A stretch of DNA of 64,000 nucleotides. Source: Agapetus fuscipes (Eukaryota > Arthropoda > Insecta > Trichoptera > Glossosomatidae). The DNA lies in the NCBI GenBank assembly GCA_951799405.1, contig OX637345.1, positions 4,836,001 through 4,900,000 of the forward strand, in the 5' to 3' direction. Positions within the stretch are counted from its first letter, which is position 1. The number at the start of each line of letters is the position of its first letter. Made by a program: the position numbers and the translations under genes. Below are positions 53,701-61,560 of this stretch, in pieces. Under the pieces are notes generated by a model that made no database searches, was not told where the DNA came from, and worked only from the letters and a program-made list of their open reading frames with translations.

Positions 53701-55014
53701 GAATGCAGTTTTCTCCTTATCTTTGGCATCCAATTCAACTTGCCAGTAGCCACTTTTCAGGTCCAATGTGGAAAAAATGGTGCATCCTGCCAATGTGTCC
53801 AAGGTGTCGTCAATCCTTGGCAGAGGGTAACTATCCTTTTTCGTAACATCGTTGAGCAGTCTGTAGTCCACACAAAATCTCGTGGTACCATCCTTCTTTT
53901 TCACCAGTACCACCGGGGATGTCCAAGGGCTACTTGATGGTTCTATGATGCCATCTTTGCTCATGTCTTTGATGATCTTGTCAGCTTCTTCCCGCTTTGC
54001 AAAGGGTAGTCTTCTTGGAGCCTGTTTTATTGGTCTCGCTTCTCCGGTGTCTATGCTATGTCGCACTACCTTGGTTCTTCCCAGACGGCCATTAGAGTCC
54101 TCGAAAATGTTCTGGTAGCGGCAGATCAAACTCCTCACTCTCCGTTTGTTTTCCTCGGTTAGACCTTGGGAAGCGTCGTGGACCAGGGCTTCCAATTGTG
54201 TTGACAATTTGTTTCCTTCGCATGACATGTTTGTCATCTGTTGCACAATGGAAGTTATCCTCTCACATCTGCCCAAAACAAAACCTTCATTCATTTTAAC
54301 TGGGTAGCTGTTCACATTCATGATCTTGACAGGAATGGTCTCCTTTGCGTGAATCACTGTTCTTGCCACCATGACTCCTTTGTTAACATTGTCCATGTTC
54401 TCCGGTTCTATCATACAGATTTGGTCATTTGTACTACTGGAATCCAGGCGGGCACTCACTATCATCTCGGATCGCCCCTTCACTTCGGTATTTTTGGCTA
54501 GGATAACACGTGCAGCCAGTTCTTTCCGTCTTTGCAGGATGACTTCTTCATTTCCAATTTTAATGGACCCTTTCTTTAAATTTAAACTGCACCCAAATCT
54601 GTCCAGTATGTCCATTCCCAATATAACGTCTTCTTCAATGTTGGCCACCAACGTCCGATGATCAAAAGTGGTGCTGCCAATTTGGAAGGTGGCAATCGTC
54701 TCCCCATACACCTGTGCTGACTCTCCCGTGGCGGTGTGCAGAGACCACTTTGTTGGTGCAATCTGCTTACCTCGTGCCACTATGTCGCGTCTCAGAATTG
54801 TCCTGGTTGCTCCCGTGTCCACCAGTAGTTCACGAGTTACTCCATCTATTATGCCATTGATAAAAATGCTGCTGGCTTTTCCTCTCACGGTTGCGACAGT
54901 AGCAGCAGATTTCAGGGCCTCTCCAGCGTGGGTCAACGGTTGCCCCTTCCCATTAACCCTTTCTAGTTTTCCGCAGCCTGTTTTCTGGGTTTCTGAGGCT
55001 TGGGACACTTGGTG
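50746..55014 (-). CDS. pol: Pol polyprotein: PR-RT-RNase H-integrase-macro-CCCH
   Basis: The frame is open from 55014 (after a stop at 55015-55017) and lies -1 to gag, so it is presumably made by frameshifting. Residue numbers count from the GTG codon at 55008. Protease: LLVDTGATRTIL, D64-T-G, and the ILG flap partner near 129. RT: DYRLLN at 381, LDLKSGYWQ near 415, VMPFGLCNAP at 447, active site YLDD 478-481. RNase H: TDAS at 626 (D627), E668, D693. Integrase: zinc-binding H858, H865, C895, C898; D927, D987, E1023 with exactly 35 residues between the last two; GPY motif near 1163. Ordinary gypsy Pols of this class end near residue 1200. Here the frame continues to 1420 with a macro-like segment (about 1238-1372) and a CCCH finger (1388-1406). 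The stop is adjacent to the 3' LTR. Confidence 0.95.
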   Translation of the reverse strand, partial: HQVSQASETQKTGCGKLERVNGKGQPLTHAGEALKSAATVATVRGKASSIFINGIIDGVTRELLVDTGATRTILRRDIVARGKQIAPTKWSLHTATGESAQVYGETIATFQIGSTTFDHRTLVANIEEDVILGMDILDRFGCSLNLKKGSIKIGNEEVILQRRKELAARVILAKNTEVKGRSEMIVSARLDSSSTNDQICMIEPENMDNVNKGVMVARTVIHAKETIPVKIMNVNSYPVKMNEGFVLGRCERITSIVQQMTNMSCEGNKLSTQLEALVHDASQGLTEENKRRVRSLICRYQNIFEDSNGRLGRTKVVRHSIDTGEARPIKQAPRRLPFAKREEADKIIKDMSKDGIIEPSSSPWTSPVVLVKKKDGTTRFCVDYRLLNDVTKKDSYPLPRIDDTLDTLAGCTIFSTLDLKSGYWQVELDAKDKEKTAFSTGSGLWQFTVMPFGLCNAPATFERLMENVLRGLSWETCLVYLDDIIILGKDFNHQLRNLEQVFGRLQDAGLKLNPKKCNLFKKQVNYLGHIVSQRGVEVDPAKIKAVRDWPVLKDKHETRSFLGLCTYYRRFVPRFADIAKPLTKLTEENTRFHWSDSCAQAFEELKGRLTSAPILSYPRKDGKFILDTDASNVGIGGVLSQIQDGHETVLGYFSKVLSKPERNYCVTRRELLAVIKSVEHFRKYLYGRKFTLRTDHAALVWLLKFKNPEGQVARWIERLQEYDYDSEHRPGTLHRNADALSRRPCASDCKHCSKMEDKVAIVQRTTTEDEDWQDEKLAQGQLNDPDLKYVMEWAREGERPTWEKLAPLSPTVKAYWAQWGSIVIEGGFLKRKIEKEDGTLRRKQTLVPRSRVPEILGLLHGGTSGGHLGVKKTLEKVKERFYWINCSEDVKDWCRKCVTCATANGPQRKRRAPMRQYNVGSPFERIAIDIAGPFPTTEKGNKYIMVVMDYFSKWVEAYSIPNQEAVTVTEVLVTEFISRFGVPLELHSDQGRNFEAAIFQQMCERLGIYKTRTTALHPQSDGMVERMNRTVGRYLAKVVSSHQRDWDRHLPLFLLAYRSAVQETTKKTPSSILFGREMRLPCDLKFGCKPGEDLAGEDYVTDLRRRLDDIHDQVRMNIGEASDQMKERYDTRADSMGYKAGDWVWLFDPKRRQGYCPKLQRSWDGPYEILERINDVVYRIKKRPNGKPRVVHYNRLSPYLGDNDDQPAQKVRQCVASERSPAFETFWENAKAGQKFRHGVTTEVHKDLFEVTRDHTLACSVPEDLDMSRGIARVFRYKFGEPQPSSSPQGRALRLPKGRQQAYCLVVPDSSNLEEDYKALWDGLVELRDYMLEDQQARLAIPKMGGGRANRDWRIIRSMIEAVFSGVGISVMVCCEQAQPRASGEKSVDCHFFLTTGCRRGSACPYLHRVKTVPGRNSLGGG
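50791..50847 (-). other. CCCH zinc finger at the Pol C-terminus
   Basis: Residues 1388-1406 have C-x7-C-x5-C-x3-H spacing (CHFFLTTGC, RRGSAC, PYLH). This class usually binds single-stranded RNA. It is distinct from the CCHC knuckle in Gag. Confidence 0.75.
50893..51297 (-). other. Macro-domain-like module in the Pol C-terminus
   Basis: Residues about 1238-1372. VTTEVHKDLFEVTRDHTLAC followed by PEDLDMSRGIARVFRYKFG resembles the first strand and ADP-ribose loop of TARG1/OARD1-type macro domains (GDLF..., CISED...GAGIA...F..KFG). AYCLVVPDSS, then the helix containing LWDGLVELRDYM, then LAIPKMGGG, DWRIIRSMIEAVF and GISVMVCC follow the order of the C-terminal half (PRIGCG, W..V..MIE.VF, ..I.V). 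Length of about 135 residues fits one domain. The positions I recall as catalytic Lys and Asp in TARG1 appear not conserved, so binding without hydrolysis is possible. Recognition is by eye. Confidence 0.7.
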
Positions 55015-56339
55015 CTAAGGTGGCCCAGCTGTCCGCAGTTCCAGCAGCGTGGGTCTCGTCTTCGAGGTCTCAGACGTTCCAGCACTTTTTCAATTAGCTC
55101 CTCGGTTGTAGGTAGCTTGACCTCCTCTGCCTCGACTGCACGAACCCTGGCGTGGCCCCTGATGGACTGTTTGACAGCCTCAAACTCGAGAGCTTGGCTG
55201 AGCGCCTCGTTCAAAGCCTTGGGATGGGCCAGTTTTACGGCTTGTTGCGTCTCCCATTCCCGCAATCCATTTAGGAACTTGTCCACTGCCAAGCTCTCAC
55301 AGATGTCGTCGGAGGCTGTCGGGTAAGCGTCTCGTACCAGGCGGGCGATGTCCATTTCAAACTCCTGGAGGCTCTCGTTGGGCTTCTGCACCCTTGTGTT
55401 CAGCTGCGACTTGTACAGCTGCTCCAGGCACTTGTGGCCATAGCGCATATCCAAGCGCTGCTTCAGCTGCCCAAAGTCACCACGGTTGTCCAGGGGTATG
55501 GCCTGCAGAACCCTGAGAGCGTCTCCTCGGAGCGACAGGCTGAGAACCGAAGCCTTCTTCTGCTGGCTCCAGGCTCCCATCATGGCAGCCGTCTCAAAGA
55601 GGGTCAAGTATTCCTCCCACGACGTCTTCCCGTCGAAGGTTGGGAGGTTGTGCTTGGCTAGGGAAGGGTCATCATCCCCTCTTGTGATCCTGGTTGGAGT
55701 TGAGCATCCCTGGTCGGTCTCGTCGTGAAGGCCTTTGGGGGATATTCTGGTGGACTCCATCTGGCCCTTGTCGGTCAGCTCGGCACGCAGATGTACCTCC
55801 AGATTTGACATCCGAGTCTCCATTTCCCCCTTCAGGGCTGTCATCTTCTCCTCCATTTCTCCCTTCAGGGTTGTGAGATTCTCGCTCATCTTCTCTTTCA
55901 TGTTGGCGAGGTCTTCCTTCATGGTGGAGAGGTCTTCCTGCAGAGCCTTGGCGTTTTCAGCCATCTCCACTTTCAGGTCCGACAGGTTCTCCTGCAGGGT
56001 CTTGGCGTTGTCAGCCATCTTCTCCTCCAGGGTCTTGGCATTGTCAGCCATCTTCTCCTCCAGCCCGGTCAGGTCCTCCTTCACGGTCTTGGCGTTGTCA
56101 GCCATCTCAGTCTTCAGTCCTGTCAGGTTACTGTTGATGCTGATATTTAGCTCGTCCAAGGCGCGGTCCCCTCCAGACGCCATGACAAAATATGCCGGGT
56201 CTTCGCCTGACTGTTCCAAGGCCTCTATGAGGCGTGCTTGTAAGGCTGCCTTTCCTCCTGAGGTCTCCAGGTCCCTCTCCAGAAGCTCATTTTTAAGCTC
56301 AGTGACTTTGAGGTCCTTGACGTTCACTTTAGTTGCCAT
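54963..56339 (-). CDS. gag: Gag with SAP motif, coiled coil and CCHC knuckle
   Basis: 458 residues from an ATG preceded by an A-rich leader. Residues 5-42 fit a SAP motif (VKDLKVTELKNELLERDL, then SGGKAALQARLIEAL), a DNA-binding helix pair found in some arthropod gypsy Gags. Residues 63-190 form a long coiled coil with an eleven-residue repeat, EEKMADNAKTL and variants (MADNAK three times, MAENAK once). Residues 231-395 resemble the Ty3-type capsid region (LPTFDGKTSWEEYLTLFE, then LRGDALRVL and ESLQEFEMDIARLVR). Residues 432-445 are the C-x2-C-x4-H-x4-C knuckle. Pol overlaps the end by 52 bp in the -1 frame. Confidence 0.9.
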   Translation of the reverse strand: MATKVNVKDLKVTELKNELLERDLETSGGKAALQARLIEALEQSGEDPAYFVMASGGDRALDELNISINSNLTGLKTEMADNAKTVKEDLTGLEEKMADNAKTLEEKMADNAKTLQENLSDLKVEMAENAKALQEDLSTMKEDLANMKEKMSENLTTLKGEMEEKMTALKGEMETRMSNLEVHLRAELTDKGQMESTRISPKGLHDETDQGCSTPTRITRGDDDPSLAKHNLPTFDGKTSWEEYLTLFETAAMMGAWSQQKKASVLSLSLRGDALRVLQAIPLDNRGDFGQLKQRLDMRYGHKCLEQLYKSQLNTRVQKPNESLQEFEMDIARLVRDAYPTASDDICESLAVDKFLNGLREWETQQAVKLAHPKALNEALSQALEFEAVKQSIRGHARVRAVEAEEVKLPTTEELIEKVLERLRPRRRDPRCWNCGQLGHLSTKCPKPQKPRKQAAEN

Positions 56340-56342
56340 TTT

Positions 56343-56987
56343 TTTTTTTTTAAATTTACGTCAAAACAAAAATATTTTCAAATTTATTTAATACAAGTTT
56401 TGAGTTTTATATATATAGCTGTTTTGAATACGTACTTTAGCAAAATAATAATTTATCTGATAACACTGATTGGTAGGTACTGTCTTTTTATATTTATTTT
56501 TAAATCACCAATATTTTTAACATAATAATGTCTGATAGTACATAATTATTTATTTCGTCTCAAGTCTCTCCAACACACAGGTAGGTACTTAATGTACATT
56601 CACACACTTGTAAACGAAGCACAGTTATTCAAAAACTTTTTCTCGATGAATCTGGAACGTTCTTTTGTAATATTTTTCAAGATTTTTATTTATTTATTTT
56701 ATTTTTTTAATCACACACAATAATAAAAAAACTATGGTCCAATTTGATGACTTTCTCAATGCGGTAAAATAGTCATTATGTTATGTCCAGAATTATGTTC
56801 CATATGATGTTCCAGAATTTATAAGCAACTTGCTTTTGCGTCTTTTCTTTTAACAAAAATTTATTTAAACACTTGTTTTCACAAAAGTCAGTTCACACAA
56901 AGTTCAATTTGAATAAAGTTCATTTTAACACTATTTAATTTATTTTATTTATTTTTAGACAGAAGATCTTAATTTTTCTTGACAATT
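56343..56987 (-). promoter_or_regulatory. Gypsy leader (5' untranslated region)
   Basis: AT-rich, no open frame. A poly-A stretch stands immediately before the gag ATG. Confidence 0.7.
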
Positions 56988-57002
56988 CCGCACCTGACGC
57001 CA
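56988..57002 (-). promoter_or_regulatory. Primer-binding site
   Basis: Leftward TGGCGTCAGGTGCGG starts two bases after the 5' LTR. The 5' TGG pairs with a tRNA CCA end; the implied acceptor strand is ACCTGAC plus discriminator G. I cannot name the primer tRNA with confidence. Confidence 0.75.
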
Positions 57003-57004
57003 AT

Positions 57005-57478
57005 TGTTACGAAATTAGGGTTCAATTGTCTTCAAATTAAAAATACACAGGTCTTCTTCAATAGTTATTTATTTTACACAGTTACAAAATTTATTTTCAC
57101 ACTACTTTCTCGATTATTCCACTTGGTTTTGGTTCACTGATCAGATGACTTCGATGTGTTTGTAAGTCTCTATGATACTGGCCCGCTCTGCAGGCCATTC
57201 GCACCTTTATACTCTTCAGAGCAGTATGATCCAGAACTAAAGTCGCCAGACGGTTCCAGAGTAATTATTACTTCTCGACGCTTCACGTACTACCTAGAGA
57301 TACAACCAAAATCCTACCTACAAATGTAATACAGTATTCCTATAATTATAACAAATACCTACTTAGCCTAGAGAATTCTACACTTTTACATAATTATCGA
57401 TCTTACCTACCAATACTTTTGAGGATTCTTATAACTATAACTATCCATACTTATTTCAATATTTATATTTACATAACA
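57005..57478 (-). repeat. 5' LTR of the gypsy element, with promoter and poly(A) signal
   Basis: Leftward: TATAAA (complement at 57206-57211) about 270 bp into the LTR and AATAAA (complement at 57068-57073) further on, so the transcript should start near 57180. One substitution separates it from the 3' LTR. Confidence 0.95.
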
Positions 57479-57676
57479 ATATGTATAATTTCGCGCTAAC
57501 ACATGCCGCATGTGGACCTACACTATAAAAACCCAATCTCAAATGAACATAAGCCTTGCAACTCTTGCCGTCCTTCCCTGAAACAGGGGTGACATTGGCA
57601 AAGTGAACCAATTTCTTTTACAGTATGGGTGGTCAGCCGCATAACAACCTATAAGTCAAGGAACATACATGACAAA

Positions 57677-58096
57677 TTACATTTTTAAAATCAATAAAAT
57701 AACAATATATACATTGACATAAAAAACTAAATCACAAAACCAATTTAACTTTAACAAACCCCAGCCGCCAACATCACAGATCAACCGCCATTTCTTTCTA
57801 TCCTTACATACTTCTTTCATTTCCTCCAGAGTCATAACCTTCTTCATACAAGCTCTTCTTTTATTATGACTCTGGATATTCCATTCATTCGCAATTTCGG
57901 ATATTTGGTCCATCCATACCTTTCTCGGTCTTCCTCTACCACGACATCCATCTATTCTACCAACATATACTTTCTTCGTCAGTCTTTCCTCATTCATTCT
58001 CTCCATATGTCCAAACCATCTTAACAAACTTCTTTTAATCTTCACTTTCACACTTTCTCTTGCACCACATTCTTCTCTTACATTATCCAGAGTCAT
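57677..58096 (-). pseudogene. Non-LTR retrotransposon tail, longest frame
   Basis: A 139-codon frame with NVREECGARESVKVKIKR, LLRWFGHMERMNEERLTKKVY, GRGRPRKVWMDQISEIANEW, NKRRACMKKVMT, EMKEVCKDRKKWRLICD, nearly the same as 162-542. Its 5' border at 58096 is the start of an opposite-strand piece of the same element. Confidence 0.8.
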
Positions 58097-58215
58097 AATA
58101 GAAGGAGAGCTTGTATGAAGAAGGTTATGACTCTGGATGAAATGAAAGAAGTATGTAAGGACAGAAAGAAATAGCGGTTGATCTGTAATGTTGGCGGCTA
58201 GGGCTAGGGTTTCTT
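58097..58215 (+). pseudogene. Inverted partial duplicate of the LINE tail
   Basis: AGAGCTTGTATGAAGAAGGT, GAAATGAAAGAAGTATGTAA and CGGTTGATCTGTAATGTTGG repeat 57770-57870 on the other strand. AAATAG now stops the frame where the partner reads K-W. Confidence 0.75.
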
Positions 58216-58305
58216 AAGTTTTCCAAATTTTTGTAAATGTAAGATTAGTATATGATTTTTATGTTTATTAATTTGTTTATGTCTAAAATGTTATTTGTTG
58301 TGTTA

Positions 58306-58555
58306 ATTCCTTGACTTATAGGTTGATAAGCGGCTGACCACCCATGCTGTAGAAAATGGTTCACTTTGCCAATGTCACTCCTGTTTCAGGAAAGGTCGGA
58401 AGGAGTTGCAGGGTGTATGTCCATTTGAGATTTGGTTTTTATGTTGTAGGTTCGCATGCGGCATGTGCAAGCGCGAACTTGCACGTGTCTGCTTGTTAGA
58501 ATGCATGTAATGTGAATCCCCAATGTTAAATATCTTTGCAACTTAGATTAGATTA
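58306..58555 (+). mobile_element. Repeat C, full length
   Basis: TTCCTTGACTTATAGGTTGA head; CAACTTAGATTAGATTAGAC tail. Confidence 0.85.
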
Positions 58556-58789
58556 GACACCAAATTCATGAGCATTTATTAATATGTACGAAAGCATTTG
58601 TACAGCTGTACGAATGCTAATTATAAAAATGCAAAAAATATTTTAATTCATAAGGTGTCGAGTCGACCATCTGCCCTTTGGTCTTTTTCGACCCCTCTGT
58701 GTCCAGGCCCATTAAAAATCTAACCCTAAATGGAACTGATCTTCAAAAAACAAGAATCAAATAAAACATCTTGCGGGGTCAAACCAGTT
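58556..58789. other. Probable remnant of a DNA transposon 3' region
   Basis: Lies downstream (leftward) of the piggyBac-like fragment. AT-rich, no frame. Confidence 0.3.
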
Positions 58790-58905
58790 ACATAAATAAA
58801 ATTATTCTTCTTTCTCCATTATCCTCTCCACAGACAATCATTTTACATCCTTCACATTTGTTGTGTCGTCTTTTACACGATCCCGCGCGCACAACATTTG
58901 TGCTT
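58790..58905 (-). pseudogene. piggyBac-like transposase C-terminal finger, frameshifted
   Basis: Leftward, one frame reads KNDKHKCCARG and, after a one-base shift, SCKRRHNKCEGCKMIVCGED. The Cys/His spacing is that of the C-terminal cysteine-rich finger of piggyBac-type transposases. No catalytic core is present. Confidence 0.45.
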
Positions 58906-58935
58906 GTCATTCTTACCTTGTGCTGACTGGCGCAA

Positions 58936-59165
58936 CTAATGCAACTAAGTTACACATATAGTGTAACTTCTTGCCGCGTTATCCCTGAAGGGGTTGAACC
59001 TATTTATGTTAACAGGTAAGGAGGCCGGCCTAACGCCTACCACTTCAGTTAAAGTGAGGGTTTTCCAGCTCCTGAGAACAAAAGACCGGTCACTAAAGTT
59101 CCATCCAGCATTACAGCAACTGGGTCTTGCTTGAGAATTGGCGTTTTCTACAGCGACGATCAAAT
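58936..59165. mobile_element. SINE-B (-) joined head-on to SINE-A (+)
   Basis: 58936-59078 is B leftward (complement ends GCAACTAAGTTACACATATA and AGGCCGGCCTAACGCC). 59079-59165 is A rightward (AAAGACCGGTCACTAAAGTT, CTTGCTTGAGAATTGGCG). Unlike the normal composites, the parts are in opposite orientation. Confidence 0.7.
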
Positions 59166-59221
59166 AAATCGTTTGTTAGAGAGCAGGTTTTCTAAGATAT
59201 TCTGTGGAACACACATATATG

Positions 59222-59453
59222 TGACCGAAATGTCACTGACCGAAAAGTCGTGTGGACGAAAAGTCATGTGGACGAAATGTCGAGTGACCGATTTGTCTAT
59301 GGCCCAGCTGTCTTTGGACGGGTTTTCGTTGACCGATTTGTATTTGGTCGAAATGTCGTTGGCCGAAAAGTCGTGTGGACGAAGTGTCGTGTGACTGATT
59401 TGTCAATGGACGAACTGTCGTTGGACGAGTTGTCTTTTACCGATATGTCGTGA
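59222..59453 (+). repeat. Tandem array, unit of about 15-16 bp
   Basis: Alternating GACCGAAATGTCGTTG-like and GTGGACGAAAAGTCGT-like units, about 15 copies, with a higher-order pairing (GACCGATTTGTC versus GGACGAAATGTC). Two overlapping frames stay open but look incidental. Confidence 0.8.
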
Positions 59454-59598
59454 CATGATCATCAATTAATAAGTCGTCGTTTTAATTTTATTCAATTTAA
59501 GCCGTGTTGGACCCTACATGAGTGTAGAAAGACTAACACGCTAAATTGACAAGCTTTAACGATCGTCTGTAAGAGAATCAAGAGCACCGTTTCGTAGT

Positions 59599-59763
59599 TC
59601 AGTACCCGTAGTACGAGTTTTTTCACAATACTCGAATTATTGAGTATTCGAGAAAAATGTTTCGAAACTTGTTTCGCCAGAGGTGCTTTTCAAGTTCACA
59701 TACATTTTTCTCAAATACTCAATACTTTGAGTATTGTGCAAAAACTCGTACTACGGGTACTGA
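59599..59763. repeat. 165-bp palindrome with about 62-bp arms
   Basis: TCAGTACCCGTAGTACGAGT and CACAATACTC...GAGTATT pair with the complement at 59702-59763. Only a few mismatches. The loop contains TTCGAAACTTGTTTCGCC. No ORF. Confidence 0.85.
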
Positions 59764-59946
59764 TAACTTGAATACATTATTTTGTGTTTCTGGAATATTC
59801 AGTGATGGGGACCTGTTTTAAAATAAATTTAAAAATTTAATATAAAAAATCACGGTGTTCATCTTATTGTATGAAAAACAATGCGTTGTATAAAAAAAGG
59901 TATAGATATTTTATACCTACAAGATTTTTTTTACTTCTTCATCTTC
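59764..59946. other. AT-rich spacer
   Basis: Nothing recognised. Confidence 0.4.
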
Positions 59947-60213
59947 TTCCTTGACTTATAGGTTGGTATGCGGCTGACCACTCATGCTGTAAAAATCGTT
60001 CACTTTGCCAATGTCACCCCTGTTTCAGGGAAGGACGGCAAAAGTTGCAGGGTGTATGTCCATTTGAGATCTGGTTTTTGTGTTGTAGGTCCACATGCGG
60101 CATATGTGTGAGCGCGAACTTGTACGTGTCTGCTTGTGAAAATGCATGTAATGTGAATCTCCAATGTTACATACCTTTGCAATTTATATTTGATTAGATT
60201 AGATTAGATCTTA
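59947..60213 (+). mobile_element. Repeat C, full length
   Basis: TTCCTTGACTTATAGGTTGG to TTTGATTAGATTAGATTAGA; closely similar to 58306-58555. Confidence 0.9.
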
Positions 60214-60329
60214 TTCTTAAATTCATAAAAAAATTCACTACCCCGCGGTTCATTCTAAACATTGCACGTATAAGATCCCAGACTGTATTGCCTTCTGCTT
60301 TAGTGATTTCAAGTCGAATCGTGCTGTAG

Positions 60330-60463
60330 AGAAGATCGGCCTTCACCAAAAATTTATGTCAAAAGGTCCATCAATGCTTACAGAAACTGGGACTTTCTTG
60401 CTTTCTATAGCGACGAATAAGCTCACAGAGGGCTATTGAGGTGTGGTTCACACAATAACACGA
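60330..60463 (+). mobile_element. SINE-A 3' half
   Basis: AAGGTCCATCAATGCTTACA, TCTATAGCGACGAATAAGCT and GGCTATTGAGGTGTGGTTCA. The following array begins where the tail microsatellite would be. Confidence 0.7.
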
Positions 60464-60464
60464 G

Positions 60465-60878
60465 TAATATTTTTCGACAAAAGATACGGTAAGATCTATC
60501 GACAATAGATACGGTAAGATCTATCGGCAGTAGATACGGTAATATTTATCGACAATAGATACGGTTAGATCTATCGACAGTAGATACGGTTATATTTATC
60601 GACAATAGATACGGTAAGATCTATCGACAATAGATACGGTTAGACCTATCGACAATAGATACGGTAATATATATCGAAAATAGATACGGTAAGATCAATC
60701 GACAATAGATACGGTAAGATTTATCGACAAAAGATACGGCAAGATCTATCGTCAATAGATACGGTAATATATATCGACAATAGATACGGTAATATTTATC
60801 GACAATAGATACGGTAAGATCTATCGACAATAGATACGGTAATATTTATCGACAAAAGATACGGTAAGATCTATTGAC
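60465..60878 (+). repeat. Tandem array, 25-bp unit, about 16 copies
   Basis: Unit GATACGGTAAGATCTATCGA plus CAATA. Variants are TAAGATCTATC, TAATATTTATC and TTAGATCTATC. It starts at the 3' end of a SINE-A. Each unit carries TATCGA and often AGATCT. Confidence 0.9.
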
Positions 60879-61082
60879 ACCCGTTGAGTTTGCAGTACTG
60901 TTGCTGTTTTTTTTTATTGAACTGTGAATTGGCAAAGTGAATGATGACTCTACTCTTGTAAATTTTACGACCGTTCACCACATTATGGACGCGGCAGTCT
61001 GAAGCCACCATCTTCGGTTTTACAACCCAACACATTTCGTGGTGAAGGTAAAAAAACAACAACAAAAATACAATTGGTGTGG
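60879..61082. other. Unassigned spacer
   Basis: Contains GAATTGGCAAAGTGAATG, a possible trace of C. Nothing else. Confidence 0.35.
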
Positions 61083-61560
61083 ACTGGTCCGTAGTCTAGT
61101 GGTAACGCTTTGGACTCGTAAATAGAAGGTCAAGGGTTCAAATCCCGTCTGAGCACAAAAATATACTATTTATAATTATAAATATGTAGTCCGCTGGGTT
61201 AAATATACATACACCTTTTGCAACTGGGTCTTGCTTGAGAATTAGCGTTTTGAAGCGATAGCTTAGTTGGAAGAATGTCCGTGCCCAGAGCAAGGGTTTG
61301 ATCCCCACCGAGGGTGTCAGAAATGATTTCCCGTTTCGATGTTTATTTCAAACCCAAAACAAATACCAGCAAAGTGTACTCAGCCTTCACAAGAAATGAA
61401 AACCAACCCCCCCCCTCCGGAGCTGGGAAACCCCCACTTCAATTGAAAGTGATTCGTGTGAAGGCGGCCCCGTTACCCGTAAAAATAAATACTACATGCT
61501 ACCCTTTCGGGGATAACGCAGGCAAGAAACTGCACTATATGTGTAGTCTAGTTTAATTTG
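61083..61560 (+). mobile_element. Composite SINE A+B, with A tail region deleted
   Basis: GACTGGTCCGTAGTCTAGTGG head, AAGGGTTCAAATCCCGTCTG, shortened A body to TTAGCGTTTTGAAGCGATAG, then B (AGCTTAGTTGGAAGAATG, GATTTCCCGTTTCGATGTTT, ACTATATGTGTAGTCTAG). The A-B junction here is in the middle of the GCGA word, slightly different from the other composites. Confidence 0.8.

Larger units (their letters stand above)
50272..57478 (-). mobile_element. Complete Ty3/gypsy LTR retrotransposon with macro domain and CCCH finger
   Basis: 7207 bp: two 474-bp LTRs, primer-binding site, about 650-bp leader, gag, pol in the -1 frame, polypurine tract. Target duplication ATAT at 50268-50271 and 57479-57482. 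The LTRs differ at one position (A at 50653, T at 57386), both long frames are open and all catalytic motifs of protease, RT, RNase H and integrase are present, so the insertion is young and may be autonomous. Domain order PR-RT-RH-IN places it in Ty3/gypsy. No envelope frame exists; an in-frame extension of pol takes its place. Confidence 0.95.
50190..57664 (-). mobile_element. Repeat C, interrupted by the gypsy element
   Basis: The 3' part 50190-50271 (TCTAATCTAATCTAATGTAA to CACAAGCAGATAT) and the head part 57479-57664 (ATATGTATAATTTCGCGC to ACCTATAAGTCAAGGAA) join into a normal C copy if one ATAT is removed. This gives an empty-site model inside the window. Confidence 0.9.

Noticed and set aside
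50828..55018. Numerous plus-strand frames of 60-116 codons across pol
   Set aside because: Shadows of the intact leftward pol frame.
55735..56391. 218-codon plus-strand frame opposite gag
   Set aside because: Antisense shadow of the gag coiled-coil repeats; low-complexity Ser/Phe-rich product.
60465..60878. Coding repeat protein from the 25-bp array
   Set aside because: The unit is not a multiple of three and the open frame is short and compositionally trivial.
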